From: an uncultured Opitutaceae bacterium
Lineage (GTDB): Bacteria; Verrucomicrobiota; Verrucomicrobiia; Opitutales; Opitutaceae
Direction: 5' to 3'
DNA length: 51,448 bases
NCBI GenBank assembly: GCA_903890485.1
Contig: CAITBM010000079.1
Coordinates: 1 to 51,448 of the forward strand
The notes beneath the pieces were generated by a model. It searched no databases. It was given only the letters and a program-made list of their open reading frames with translations, and had not been told where the DNA came from. Positions 1 to 10,654 of the stretch are shown one piece after another (the stretch's first letter is position 1; each line of letters starts with the position of its first letter). The translations under genes and the position numbers were made by a program.

Positions 1-2121
1 GTCGACAAGCAGAACATCGCCCCGAACCCGAATGCCCGGGGCGCAGTCTGGAAGAATTCCCCCGTCCGCAAGGAGCACACGCTCGCCTACAAGAACCTCG
101 GGAATCTGAAGTTCGAGGACGTGGGCGCAAAGTGGGGCCTGGACCACCAGGGGGTGTCCTTTGGTGCCGCGCTGGCCGACTTGGACGGGAGGGGCGTGCT
201 GGACATCGTCTACAACAACTTTGAGGGCCCTCCGACCGTCATCCGCAACAACACGACCGAGGGGCACCGCGTGATGGTAAAGCTCGCGGGTCGCGCGCCC
301 AACATGGACGCGATTGGGGCCGAGCTGCGGATCGAGTCCGCGTCGGGCGTGCAGGTGCGCCAGATCTACACGGAGCGCGGCGTGGTCGCGAGTGAGCCGG
401 CCATGGCGCACTTCGGGCTCGGGGCAGACACGTCGATCGCCAAGCTCACGATCCATTGGCCGAACGGCCAGGTGCAGGTGCTCGAGGACCTCCCGGTCGA
501 CATGCTGCTCACGGTGAATCAGCCCGATCTCGCCCCAGGCGAGACCGTTCGCCGCTCCCCTGCCCACATCAACCATCCCACCGACCCGGCTGCGCTCTTT
601 TCCGAAGGCGCGCGGGCCAAGGGCCTGAACTTTGTCGATGCGCCCCTTCCGACGGACGAATTCAGCCGCCAGCGCCTTCTTCCCCGGCGCCTAGGCATGA
701 GCGGGCCGGCGCTCGCCGTGGCCGACGTGAACGGCGACGGAATTGCGGACGTCTTTGTCAGCGGCACAGGCGGCCAGTCCGGGGTCCTCTATCTGGGCCA
801 GGCTGACGGCTCCTTCAAGGCGGCGCCCGACCAGCCCTGGGCCCTGGCCAAGGATTCTGACGACACTTCGGCCGTGTTCCTGGACACCCGGGGCGACGGA
901 CATCCGGATCTCCTGATCACGGGCGGAGGGGTCAGGCATGACCGCGGCGATACCGCGTTCTCAAGCCGCCTCTACTTGAACGACGGCCACGGAAAATTCG
1001 CACCGGCGCCCGAGGGCACGGTGCCCGCGACCGGCGAGTCCTCCTGCGTGGTCGCCGCCGCGGACTTTGACCGCAAGGGAAAGCCCGGCTTCTTTGTCGG
1101 GGGCCGGCTCGTGCCGGGACACTGGCCGGAGACGCCCAGAAGCTTCCTCTTCCGCAACGTCGGGGGCAAATTCGTGGATGTCACCGACGAGATCGCCCCG
1201 GGGCTCCGGAACATTGGCATGGTGACCGCTGCCGTCTGGGCCGACGTCGACCACGACGGGCGCCTGGATCTGGTGTTGGCGACCGAGTGGGGTCCGATCG
1301 TGTATTTCCACAACAACGGGCACGGGTTCGACAACTGGACGGAGAAGGCGGGACTATCCAAGAGAACCGGCTGGTGGAGCTCGCTTGCGGTGGCCGATCT
1401 CAACGGGGACGGCCGCCTGGACATCATAGCGGGCAACGCCGGCCTCAACACCAAGTACCACGCGAGCGCCAATGAACCCACCGTCCTCTACGCGGGCGAC
1501 CTGGACGGAAGCGGCAAGGAACAGCTGGTCGAGGCCCAGTTCGAGGGCGGAAAACTCTACCCGGTGCGCGGACGAAGCAAGCTGTCCTATGTCTTCCCGT
1601 GGATCCCGAGGAAGTTTCCGACCTACGAGGCCTACGCCCACGCCACGGTCGCTGACATCTTCCCGGCCGACCGCCTTGCCAAGGCCAAGCGGCTGGAGGC
1701 CACGGAACTGGCGAGCGGGGTCTACTTCCAGAAGCCGAATGGAACCTTCGAGTTCAGGCCGCTGCCGGCCTACGCCCAGATCGCCCCGATCAACGGGATC
1801 ATCGTGCGGGACTTGGACGGCGACGGGATCCCCGACGTCTACTGCGTGGGCAACAACTACGGTCCCGAGCCCTCCACCGGCCGCTTTGACGGCGGCGTGG
1901 GCATCCTGCTTAAGGGCGACGGCCACGGCGGACTGACGCCGGTGCCGGCCTGGCGCAGCGGGCTCGTGGCGGGCGGCGACGCCCGCTCCGTGGTGGCCCT
2001 GGCCCTTGCGGGCTCCAAGGGAGTTCCCCCGCTCGCGGTGTCGCAGTGCAATGGGCCGGTGCTTCTCTTTGCGCCGAACCCCCATCCGATTCCCGCAACC
2101 AAGCCGCTCGTTTTGCGTTGA
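1..2121 (+). CDS. FG-GAP/VCBS repeat protein with ASPIC/UnbV domain, 5'-truncated
   Basis: The reading frame is open from base 1, so the true start lies upstream of the window; a TGA ends it at 2119-2121. The visible part is 706 codons. An ASPIC/UnbV-type segment (about 245-520, ending in the IHWPNGQVQ-like motif) is followed by several calcium-binding FG-GAP/VCBS-type repeats of the form D-N-G-D-G, for example near 720-750, 1240-1265, 1395-1425 and 1810-1830. Proteins of this CRTAC1-like family are usually secreted or surface-attached beta-propellers; a signal peptide would be in the missing part. It is the last gene of its transcription unit, as a hairpin follows directly. Function is not predictable beyond extracellular binding or adhesion; the domain call is firm. 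Confidence 0.85.
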   Translation, partial: VDKQNIAPNPNARGAVWKNSPVRKEHTLAYKNLGNLKFEDVGAKWGLDHQGVSFGAALADLDGRGVLDIVYNNFEGPPTVIRNNTTEGHRVMVKLAGRAPNMDAIGAELRIESASGVQVRQIYTERGVVASEPAMAHFGLGADTSIAKLTIHWPNGQVQVLEDLPVDMLLTVNQPDLAPGETVRRSPAHINHPTDPAALFSEGARAKGLNFVDAPLPTDEFSRQRLLPRRLGMSGPALAVADVNGDGIADVFVSGTGGQSGVLYLGQADGSFKAAPDQPWALAKDSDDTSAVFLDTRGDGHPDLLITGGGVRHDRGDTAFSSRLYLNDGHGKFAPAPEGTVPATGESSCVVAAADFDRKGKPGFFVGGRLVPGHWPETPRSFLFRNVGGKFVDVTDEIAPGLRNIGMVTAAVWADVDHDGRLDLVLATEWGPIVYFHNNGHGFDNWTEKAGLSKRTGWWSSLAVADLNGDGRLDIIAGNAGLNTKYHASANEPTVLYAGDLDGSGKEQLVEAQFEGGKLYPVRGRSKLSYVFPWIPRKFPTYEAYAHATVADIFPADRLAKAKRLEATELASGVYFQKPNGTFEFRPLPAYAQIAPINGIIVRDLDGDGIPDVYCVGNNYGPEPSTGRFDGGVGILLKGDGHGGLTPVPAWRSGLVAGGDARSVVALALAGSKGVPPLAVSQCNGPVLLFAPNPHPIPATKPLVLR

Positions 2122-2129
2122 GGGGAGGG

Positions 2130-2160
2130 GCCCCGGGGCTGTTGGCCCCGGGGTCATTTG
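2130..2160 (+). terminator. Rho-independent-like terminator after the FG-GAP gene
   Basis: A perfect 9-bp GC stem (2131-2139 pairing with 2145-2153) with a 5-nt loop starts nine bases after the stop codon and is followed by TCATTTGT, a weak T-rich tail. Confidence 0.6.
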
Positions 2161-2208
2161 TGAGATAAGAGGCGAAACAAAAACGGATTACCAATGTAGG
2201 GGGTGGAT

Positions 2209-2247
2209 TTGATTGCATTGATATGTATATGATATCATATCCATATC
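2209..2247 (+). promoter_or_regulatory. Promoter with overlapping palindromic operator upstream of the SPFH cassette
   Basis: TTGATT at 2209-2214 and TATCAT at 2233-2238, 18 bp apart, give a plausible sigma-70 promoter. The -10 lies inside a perfect 14-bp palindrome (2227-2240, ATATGATATCATAT). GATATG at 2220-2225 and CATATC at 2236-2241 form a second inverted pair, and CATATC recurs at 2242-2247. The tract is strikingly AT-rich for this GC-rich DNA. The placement suggests a repressor site, but the regulator is unknown. Confidence 0.5.
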
Positions 2248-2265
2248 TGTTCACTCAAATCACTC

Positions 2266-3165
2266 ATGAACTCTGACACCCCTGTTTCGCTTACCACCCA
2301 CCGCGAGAAGCCGACATCGGCCTCCAGTGGCTGGATGTTTCTCCTGCTTGTCGTGGCTTCGATGGTCGGCGGCTTTGCCCTGATCGCCTTCGGAGCCGCC
2401 AACCGGTCGGCCCTGCCGGTCGTCCTCGGCTTTGCGCTGATCATCGCCTCGTTCGTTGCCCTAGGGGGCTTCTTCACGCTCCAGCCCAACGAGGCCGCCG
2501 TGTTCACGCTCTTTGGGGAATACAAGGGCACGGCCCGGCAGAACGGGTTCCTCTGGGCCAATCCCTTCTACCGCAAATTCAAGATCTCGCTGCGGGTGCG
2601 CAACCTGAACGGCGACAAGCTCAAGGTGAACGACAAGCGCGGCAACCCGGTCGAGATCGCGGTCGTGATCATGTGGCGCGTCCAGGACACCGCCCAGGCG
2701 GTGTTCGACGTCGACAGCTACGAGACCTACATCCGCATCCAAAGCGAGTCCTGCGTGCGCCATGTTGCCAGCAGCTACCTCTATGACGACGGCGAGCCGA
2801 ACGAGCTGACCCTTCGGGGCAGCGGGGTCGAGGTGGCGGCAGCCCTTGCCAAGGAACTCCAGGAGAGGCTCGCAAGGGCCGGCATCGGCATCGAGGAGGC
2901 CCGCCTCACCCACCTGGCCTACGCCCCTGAGATCGCGCAGGCCATGCTCCGGCGCCAGCAGGCCGAGGCGGTGATCGCTGCAAGGCAGAAGATTGTCTAC
3001 GGCGCCGTGGGCATGGTCGACATGGCCCTGCGCGAGCTCTCGGAGAAGGGCGTCGTGAAACTCGACGAGGAGCGCAAGGCCGCGATGGTTTCGAACCTCC
3101 TTGTCGTCCTCTGCGGCGAGACCCAGACCCAGCCGGTCGTGAACACGGGTACCCTCTACAACTGA
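2266..3165 (+). CDS. SPFH (stomatin/prohibitin-type) membrane protein
   Basis: A 299-aa protein with two predicted N-terminal membrane segments (about residues 23-44 and 49-69). An SPFH/Band-7 domain follows to about residue 260, beginning at the [18 protein letters not shown] stretch and containing the WRV, YVRxxSE-like and [12 protein letters not shown] elements typical of the family. SPFH proteins oligomerise in membranes and organise lipid microdomains or partner proteases; no protease gene is adjacent. It is the first gene of a three-gene unit with the PH-like membrane protein (25-nt gap) and the ribbon-helix-helix protein. No clear Shine-Dalgarno precedes the ATG, but the start fits the palindromic promoter upstream. 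The specific role is unknown. Confidence 0.85.
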   Translation: MNSDTPVSLTTHREKPTSASSGWMFLLLVVASMVGGFALIAFGAANRSALPVVLGFALIIASFVALGGFFTLQPNEAAVFTLFGEYKGTARQNGFLWANPFYRKFKISLRVRNLNGDKLKVNDKRGNPVEIAVVIMWRVQDTAQAVFDVDSYETYIRIQSESCVRHVASSYLYDDGEPNELTLRGSGVEVAAALAKELQERLARAGIGIEEARLTHLAYAPEIAQAMLRRQQAEAVIAARQKIVYGAVGMVDMALRELSEKGVVKLDEERKAAMVSNLLVVLCGETQTQPVVNTGTLYN

Positions 3166-3189
3166 TCGCGGACCGAGAAGAGCCCGTCC

Positions 3190-3723
3190 ATGGTGACGAT
3201 TAACCAGACCTTTCACTCCGCGCCCCTTGGCAGGCGTGCCATCTTCCCGCTCATCGCGGTCGCCTTGATCGCTCTGGGTGTCCTGGTCTTCAATCTGCTA
3301 ACCGGGTTTGGAATGATCGCGCCGAGCGCTCCCCTGGCCTCCAGGATGCTCGCATCGATTGTTCCCCTGGTGGGGCTTCTCGCCGTTGTCCCGGTCTTCC
3401 TCTTCGAGAAATCCAGGACGGCGACGTTTCGGATTGAGGACAACACCCTGGTCCTGGGACGCAAACGCTACGCGATGGAGGGGCTTCTCTCGGCCGAGCC
3501 GGATCCGAAGGCCCTGAGGTGCGCCGTTCGCATCTGGGGAAATGGGGGTATGGGGGCGATCAGGGGCCGGTTTTGGAGCAGGCGCCTGGGCACGTTCCAG
3601 GCCTTCCTGACCGACACGGACCATGCCGTCGTGCTGCGCTGGCCCGGAAAGACGGTGGTGGTCTCTCCGTCGGATCCCCAGTTCTTCATCCACACGGCCC
3701 GGGAGGCCGCCGGACTCCGATGA
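3190..3723 (+). CDS. Two-TM membrane protein with PH-like domain
   Basis: A 177-aa protein with two hydrophobic segments (about residues 17-40 and 50-72) and a beta-rich cytoplasmic part (about 75-170). The FWSRRLGTFQAFLTD...AVVLR...TVVVSP pattern resembles bacterial PH-like domains that read membrane or protein surfaces. This match is from recall and moderate. It lies between the SPFH gene and the ribbon-helix-helix gene with short gaps (24 nt each side), so co-transcription is likely. One idea is that it is a membrane partner of the SPFH protein; this is inference from context only. Confidence 0.65.
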   Translation: MVTINQTFHSAPLGRRAIFPLIAVALIALGVLVFNLLTGFGMIAPSAPLASRMLASIVPLVGLLAVVPVFLFEKSRTATFRIEDNTLVLGRKRYAMEGLLSAEPDPKALRCAVRIWGNGGMGAIRGRFWSRRLGTFQAFLTDTDHAVVLRWPGKTVVVSPSDPQFFIHTAREAAGLR

Positions 3724-3746
3724 GCCTGACCGGCCCCAATCCCTAG

Positions 3747-6086
<2,340 letters not shown>

Positions 6087-6106
6087 GGCACCCGGACTTC
6101 TTGGGG

Positions 6107-6643
6107 CTAGTACTGCTGCAGGGCCAGCGAGAGCTCCTGCATGAACGCCTGCGCCTCGGCCTGCGAGGGCCTGTAGCCGGGCTTGCTCACCTCGGTGATC
6201 CCGGGGCGGCCCTGGAGGTCCACGATCCATTTGCCCGTGACGCCACCGGGGAAGGTGACGGTGCCGGTCGCCATGGCCGAGGGATTGAGGTTAACCTTGT
6301 CGACCGTGACGCTGACCCCCGTGCCCGCGGGGGGAGGGGCGTCCTCTGCCGGCAGGCCCTCGTCCCCGGACGGGGCAAGCCCCAGCTTCTCCTTGGCCTT
6401 TTCAAGGAATCCCTTCTTTTCCGGGGCGGGCGCAGCCTCGGGGGTCTTGGTGACATCGCTCGCGTCCACCTTGGGGGCGGTGTCCTTGAGCTGGAGGTTC
6501 AGGTCGTCGACCATGAACCGCACGTCCATGTAGGTCATCGAGACCTTGAACTGGTCGGCCAGCTTCTTCTGAACGGCGTAAAGGGTGTCGCCTGCGGCGA
6601 TCCACTCGGACACGGCCTTGGTTTGCTCGGGAGTGAGGGTCAT
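6107..6643 (-). CDS. Conserved-looking hypothetical protein downstream of dnaA
   Basis: A 178-aa protein that I do not recognise. It has an N-terminal helical region (about residues 1-55, starting TPEQTKAVSEWIAAGDTLYAVQKKL when read in two parts), which resembles a small DNA-binding or oligomerisation helix bundle. An Ala/Pro/Lys/Glu-rich linker (about 57-105), a short beta-rich domain (about 106-152, with FPGGVTGKWIVD and LQGRPGI) and a C-terminal helix ending LQQY follow. There is no signal peptide or membrane segment. The gene lies 63 nt downstream of dnaA on the same strand and may be co-transcribed with it. It is convergent with ligA, separated by only 20 nt. Codon use resembles its neighbours. 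Confidence 0.7.
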   Translation of the reverse strand: MTLTPEQTKAVSEWIAAGDTLYAVQKKLADQFKVSMTYMDVRFMVDDLNLQLKDTAPKVDASDVTKTPEAAPAPEKKGFLEKAKEKLGLAPSGDEGLPAEDAPPPAGTGVSVTVDKVNLNPSAMATGTVTFPGGVTGKWIVDLQGRPGITEVSKPGYRPSQAEAQAFMQELSLALQQY

Positions 6644-6706
6644 GGATGAAGCCGAACTCTAAATCCTTTTCCCGGCCAACTCAAGCCGGGCAAGGGCCCC
6701 TCCGCC

Positions 6707-8098
6707 CTAGCGGGAGAGCTGGGTCTTCAGGAACTCGACGCTTCCGCGCATCGAGGCGTCCTGCTCCATCATGTTCTCCACGGCCTTGCAGGCGTGGATG
6801 ACGGTTCCATGGTCACGGCCCCCGAACGCGTCCCCGATCTCCTGGAGAGAGTGCTTGGTGAGCGTCCGGGAAAGGTACATCGCAGCCTGGCGCGGGATCG
6901 CGATGTTGTTGGGCCTGCGCTTGCTCGTCATGTCGCTGTGGCGGATCTGGAAATGGTCGGCGACTCGCTTCTGGATCGTATCGATCGTCAGGATGCTCTG
7001 GGCCTGCTCGACCAGCATGTCGTGGAGCAGGCGCTCCGTCGTGGCGAGGTCGAGGGGCTTGTTGCTGAGCGCGCTGTAGCTGGCGACCTTGATCATCGCG
7101 CCCTCCAAGCGCCGGATGTTCTTGGTAATGTTCTGGGCGATGAAGGTGATGATCGGGTCGGGCAGGCCGCACTTGAGCGTGGCTGCCTTGGTCCGCAGGA
7201 TCGCGATGCGGGTCTCCAGGTCGGGGGCCTGGATGTCGGCCGGCAGCCCCCACTCGAAGCGGGAGACGAGCCGGGCCTCGAGCTTCTGGATCTCGCTGGC
7301 CCTGCGGTCGCTCGAGAGGACGATCTGCTTACCGGACTCGAAGAGGTCGTTGAAGGTGTGGAAGAACTCCTCCTGGATGCGCTCCTTGCCGGCGAGGAAC
7401 TGCACGTCGTCGAGAAGCATCACGTCCACGTGGCGGTACTTCTGGCGGAACTTGACCATCCCGTTTTCCTGGAGGGCCTGGATGAAGTCGTTGGTGAACT
7501 TCTCGGTGGAGAGGTAGGCGACCCTGGCGTCGGGGTTGTTGCGCAGGATCGCGTGGCCGATCGCGTGCATCAGGTGCGTCTTCCCGAGTCCGGTCTCGCC
7601 GTAGATGAACAGCGGGTTGTAGGCCTGCGCGGGAGCCTGCGCCACGGCAAGTGCCGCGGCGTGCGCCATCTGGTTGTTCGAGCCCACGACAAAGGTCTCA
7701 AACGTGTTGCGAAGGTTTAGCGTGCCCGGCGCGGGGCCGCGGTCGTCGCTTCGTGACGTTTTGCGGGGGGATGTGGCGGCCTTGGCACGCGGTGCCGGAG
7801 CTGCTGCCTCGGTTGGCCGGTGGCCGGGCGTCCCCCGGGCCCCATCGGTCTTCTGCAGGTTCACGTTCACGGTCCTGCCGGCCGTCAGTCGCAGGCGCTG
7901 CGAAATCAGGTCGAGATAGTTGTCGTGGATCCAGATGGCCGCAAAGTCGTTGGGCACGCCCAGCGTGATCGAATCCTCCGACGTCTCAACGCAGACGACG
8001 GGCTCGAACCACATTTGGAACACATCCTCCGGGAACAGCGACTTGAAGTCGCATTTGACGGTTTCCCAGAGGTTGTGGGGCAGGGACAAAGAGGGCAT
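6707..8098 (-). CDS. dnaA: Chromosomal replication initiator protein DnaA
   Basis: DnaA binds DnaA boxes at the origin and melts DNA as an ATP-dependent filament. The 463-aa product has the N-terminal domain I (W11, FPEDVFQMWF at about 22-31), a variable linker (about 85-130) and the AAA+ domain. In the AAA+ domain lie Walker A GETGLGKT (residues 167-174), Walker B MLLDDVQF and the SSDR sensor region. The C-terminal domain IV carries the signature GGRDHGTVIHAC, which contacts the box. The ATG at 8096-8098 follows a consensus DnaA box by 22 bp, consistent with autoregulation. It is followed by a small hypothetical gene rather than dnaN. Confidence 0.97.
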   Translation of the reverse strand: MPSLSLPHNLWETVKCDFKSLFPEDVFQMWFEPVVCVETSEDSITLGVPNDFAAIWIHDNYLDLISQRLRLTAGRTVNVNLQKTDGARGTPGHRPTEAAAPAPRAKAATSPRKTSRSDDRGPAPGTLNLRNTFETFVVGSNNQMAHAAALAVAQAPAQAYNPLFIYGETGLGKTHLMHAIGHAILRNNPDARVAYLSTEKFTNDFIQALQENGMVKFRQKYRHVDVMLLDDVQFLAGKERIQEEFFHTFNDLFESGKQIVLSSDRRASEIQKLEARLVSRFEWGLPADIQAPDLETRIAILRTKAATLKCGLPDPIITFIAQNITKNIRRLEGAMIKVASYSALSNKPLDLATTERLLHDMLVEQAQSILTIDTIQKRVADHFQIRHSDMTSKRRPNNIAIPRQAAMYLSRTLTKHSLQEIGDAFGGRDHGTVIHACKAVENMMEQDASMRGSVEFLKTQLSR

Positions 8099-8615
8099 TG
8101 GCAGACGGAAAAATCAGGGCTTATTCACATTGGCCCCCGGGGGGTACTCTGGCACGTCAAGCGCGCTGCCTCTGGGTCCTGCCGCTGCGACGAAATTTGT
8201 GTCCTGGCCCATTCGGTGGTGTAGGGTGGCTTAAAATGGGGTAAGATATTTATGGCCAGGAAGATGCGGTGTGTATCGCTGCGGGGCCCTAGGTGGGCTG
8301 CATTTGTAACGTGGCAAAGAACATCCGGGAGCCTAAATCGCTTGGACAAGGGCGGAGTAACTGTGAACGCGAAATCCATTACAAGGTCAACTTTCTGACA
8401 AGTTGTTCACAGCCGGCATGGGCATAACTTTTTTCGATTTTATCGTTGCGTCCCGGGCACATATTTAGGCGACGGAAAAGGGGTCCCTTTCGCGCGTAAT
8501 CCCCGCAATATTACATCGCCCTGAATCAGGCTTTCAAAGCCATCGGGAAGGTTATGGGCGTGTTACGCGAACGTGACGGTGCGTGGACTTTTTTGATACG
8601 CCGCAGCGGCCCCGC
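8099..8615. other. Gene-free region upstream of dnaA; candidate oriC
   Basis: No credible gene is seen in these 517 bp between dnaA and ispG. The region holds one consensus DnaA box, TTATTCACA (8121-8129), a one-mismatch copy TTGTTCACA (8403-8411) and a weaker reverse-strand site near 8270-8278. Two AT-rich tracts stand out against the GC-rich surroundings (about 8229-8255 and 8422-8450). This is compatible with a replication origin or with a dnaA autoregulatory region. The number of good boxes is small, so origin function is only a possibility. Confidence 0.4.
8121..8129 (+). promoter_or_regulatory. DnaA box
   Basis: TTATTCACA matches the TTATNCACA consensus exactly and lies in the 5' region of dnaA, where a bound DnaA protein could repress its own gene. 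Confidence 0.55.
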
Positions 8616-10643
8616 CTAGGCCGGCGTCGCCTCGGGCTCGGCCCATTTGTTACATTCTTTAATGAGCGCGATCAGCCGGCCGTCTGCCTGGTCCTGGGGG
8701 ATGTTGTACTGAACGCACTGCTTGCCCACGTAGAGGTTGATCTTGCCGGGGGCTCCGCCGACGTAGCCGAAGTCCGCGTCGGCCATCTCCCCGGGTCCGT
8801 TGACGATGCAGCCCATGATGGCGATCTTCACGCCCTTCAGGTGCCCGGTCTGGGCGCGGATCCGCTGCGTGGTCGTCTGGAGGTCGAAGAGGGTTCGGCC
8901 GCAGCTCGGGCACGCGACGAATTCCGCCTTGGACACGCGGGCCCCCGCGCCCTGGAGGACATTGTAGGAGAGACGGGTGGACCGCGCGGTGTCCGCCTCG
9001 GTCTCGATGCTCACCAGGTCGCCGATGCCGTCGCATAGCAGGCTTCCCGTCAGGAAGCTCGCCTCGATCAGCCGCGAAAGGAAGCTGGGGTCGCCGCGGA
9101 CCGAATTGGCCGCGGTGTTGCGCACCCAGACGGCGAGCGGGCATTTCGCGTCTTTGAGCACCCCCACGATTCTGCGGTACGCTCCGACGGGATGGTCCGG
9201 CCCGCTCTCCGCTGCGCCCGACCAGGTGGCGACCAGGCTCTCGCCGCCGATCTCCGACAGGGTAGTGCCAAGCGCGACAAAGGAGGCGGGGGAGGCATCG
9301 ACCGCCAGGGTGTGGCCGGTCCGTCGCGCAAGCGACGCCCACGAGCGCAGGTCGGGGCCCTCGTCCCCCGTGAACTGCCTGACCAGGAGGACCTTCACGC
9401 CCGTTTCCCGCAGGAAGGCCTCGACGTCCGGGATGCCGATCGAGCGCGAAAGCTCAAGGGCCAGGAATCGGGAGGGCAGGGATGCCGACTCGAGCGCCTG
9501 CTTGAGCGCGGGGATTTCCGCGGCGCCGGAGAGGGCGACCAGGATTCCCTCGGCCGGGGTGTCCTTCAGCAGAGGCGAAGCCAGGTCCCGGCAGGCCTGG
9601 GGAAGGCCGCCTAACCCGGGCACCCGCACAATCACCCGCGGAGGATGCTCCGGCCCGACGGGGGCGCCCCCGAGGGGCAGGGGCATCGCTGCGCGCCTCT
9701 CGAAATGGAAGGGATCGACCGTGTCGAAGCCTGGGGTGGTCCCCGGAGGCAGGGGCCGCCACAGGCTCATCGCCTTGTCGGCGATAGCCCGCGCAACCGG
9801 GATCTCATAGACGCTGTCCTCGGTGAGGGAGACCCGGATGGTGTCGCCCAGGCCGTCAATCAGGAGCGAGCCGATCCCGATCGAGCCCTTGATCCTCCCG
9901 TCCTCCCCGTCACCTGCCTCGGTGACGCCGAGGTGCAGCGGGTAGTGCATGTCCTCCTTGTCCATGCGCTCGACCAGCAGCCGGTAGGCCTCGATCATCA
10001 CCTTGGGATTGGACGACTTCATCGAGAGCACCATCTCCTTGAAGCCGTGGGACTCGGCGATCCGCAGGAATTCCAGGGCGCTCTCCACCATGCCCAGGGG
10101 CGTGTCGCCGTACCGGTTCATGATCCGGTCGCTCAGCGACCCGTGGTTTGTCCCGATTCTCAGGCACCGGCCGAGCTCCTTGCTTCGCTTGACCAGCGGC
10201 GAGAACGCCTGGTGGAGCCGCTCGAGCTCGAGGCTGTAGTCGGCGTCGCTGTAGTCCCGCACGGCGAACCGCTTCTTGTCGGCGTAGTTTCCCGGGTTCA
10301 CCCGGACCTTCTCCACGTGCTCGACGGCCTCCATGGCGGCCTGGGGAAGGAAGTGGATGTCGGCGACCAGGGGGATGTGGCCCCATCCGGCCTGGGTTAG
10401 CCCCGTTCGGATGTCCTTTAGGCATCGGGCGGCCTGGACGTTCGGCGCGGTGACCCGGATGATCTCGCATCCGACCTCCGCGAGCGCGACGGACTGGCGC
10501 ACCGTGGCGGCGACGTCCTGCGTGTCGCTGGTCGTCATCGACTGGACGCGGATCGGGTTGGATCCGCCGACGCCCACGCCGCCGACCCGCACTTCGCGTG
10601 TCGGGCGCCTGAGCGTGTGGAAACGCGACGCGCAGTAGGCCAT
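8616..10643 (-). CDS. ispG: 4-hydroxy-3-methylbut-2-enyl diphosphate synthase (long form)
   Basis: IspG (GcpE) is the [4Fe-4S] enzyme that converts MEcPP to HMBPP, the penultimate step of the MEP isoprenoid pathway. The 675-aa protein is the long form, with an insert between the TIM-barrel and the Fe-S domain, as known in Chlamydiae, Bacteroidetes and plants; E. coli IspG is about 370 aa. The barrel starts with the VRVGGVGVGGSNPIRVQSMT stretch. The cluster ligands are in VACPSCGRTLFDL and IMGCIVNGPGE near the C-terminus. The central part (about residues 300-520) is the variable insert. It is the last gene of the uppS-cdsA-dxr-rseP-ispG set, 11 nt after rseP, which joins two MEP-pathway enzymes to prenyl and phospholipid synthesis. 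Confidence 0.95.
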   Translation of the reverse strand: MAYCASRFHTLRRPTREVRVGGVGVGGSNPIRVQSMTTSDTQDVAATVRQSVALAEVGCEIIRVTAPNVQAARCLKDIRTGLTQAGWGHIPLVADIHFLPQAAMEAVEHVEKVRVNPGNYADKKRFAVRDYSDADYSLELERLHQAFSPLVKRSKELGRCLRIGTNHGSLSDRIMNRYGDTPLGMVESALEFLRIAESHGFKEMVLSMKSSNPKVMIEAYRLLVERMDKEDMHYPLHLGVTEAGDGEDGRIKGSIGIGSLLIDGLGDTIRVSLTEDSVYEIPVARAIADKAMSLWRPLPPGTTPGFDTVDPFHFERRAAMPLPLGGAPVGPEHPPRVIVRVPGLGGLPQACRDLASPLLKDTPAEGILVALSGAAEIPALKQALESASLPSRFLALELSRSIGIPDVEAFLRETGVKVLLVRQFTGDEGPDLRSWASLARRTGHTLAVDASPASFVALGTTLSEIGGESLVATWSGAAESGPDHPVGAYRRIVGVLKDAKCPLAVWVRNTAANSVRGDPSFLSRLIEASFLTGSLLCDGIGDLVSIETEADTARSTRLSYNVLQGAGARVSKAEFVACPSCGRTLFDLQTTTQRIRAQTGHLKGVKIAIMGCIVNGPGEMADADFGYVGGAPGKINLYVGKQCVQYNIPQDQADGRLIALIKECNKWAEPEATPA

Positions 10644-10654
10644 GCCGACGCCGC

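Noticed and set aside
6671-6690. CCCGGC/GCCGGG hairpin between dnaA and the small hypothetical gene
   Set aside because: Stem is only 6 bp with an 8-nt loop and has no T-tract on the relevant strand, so a terminator call is not justified.
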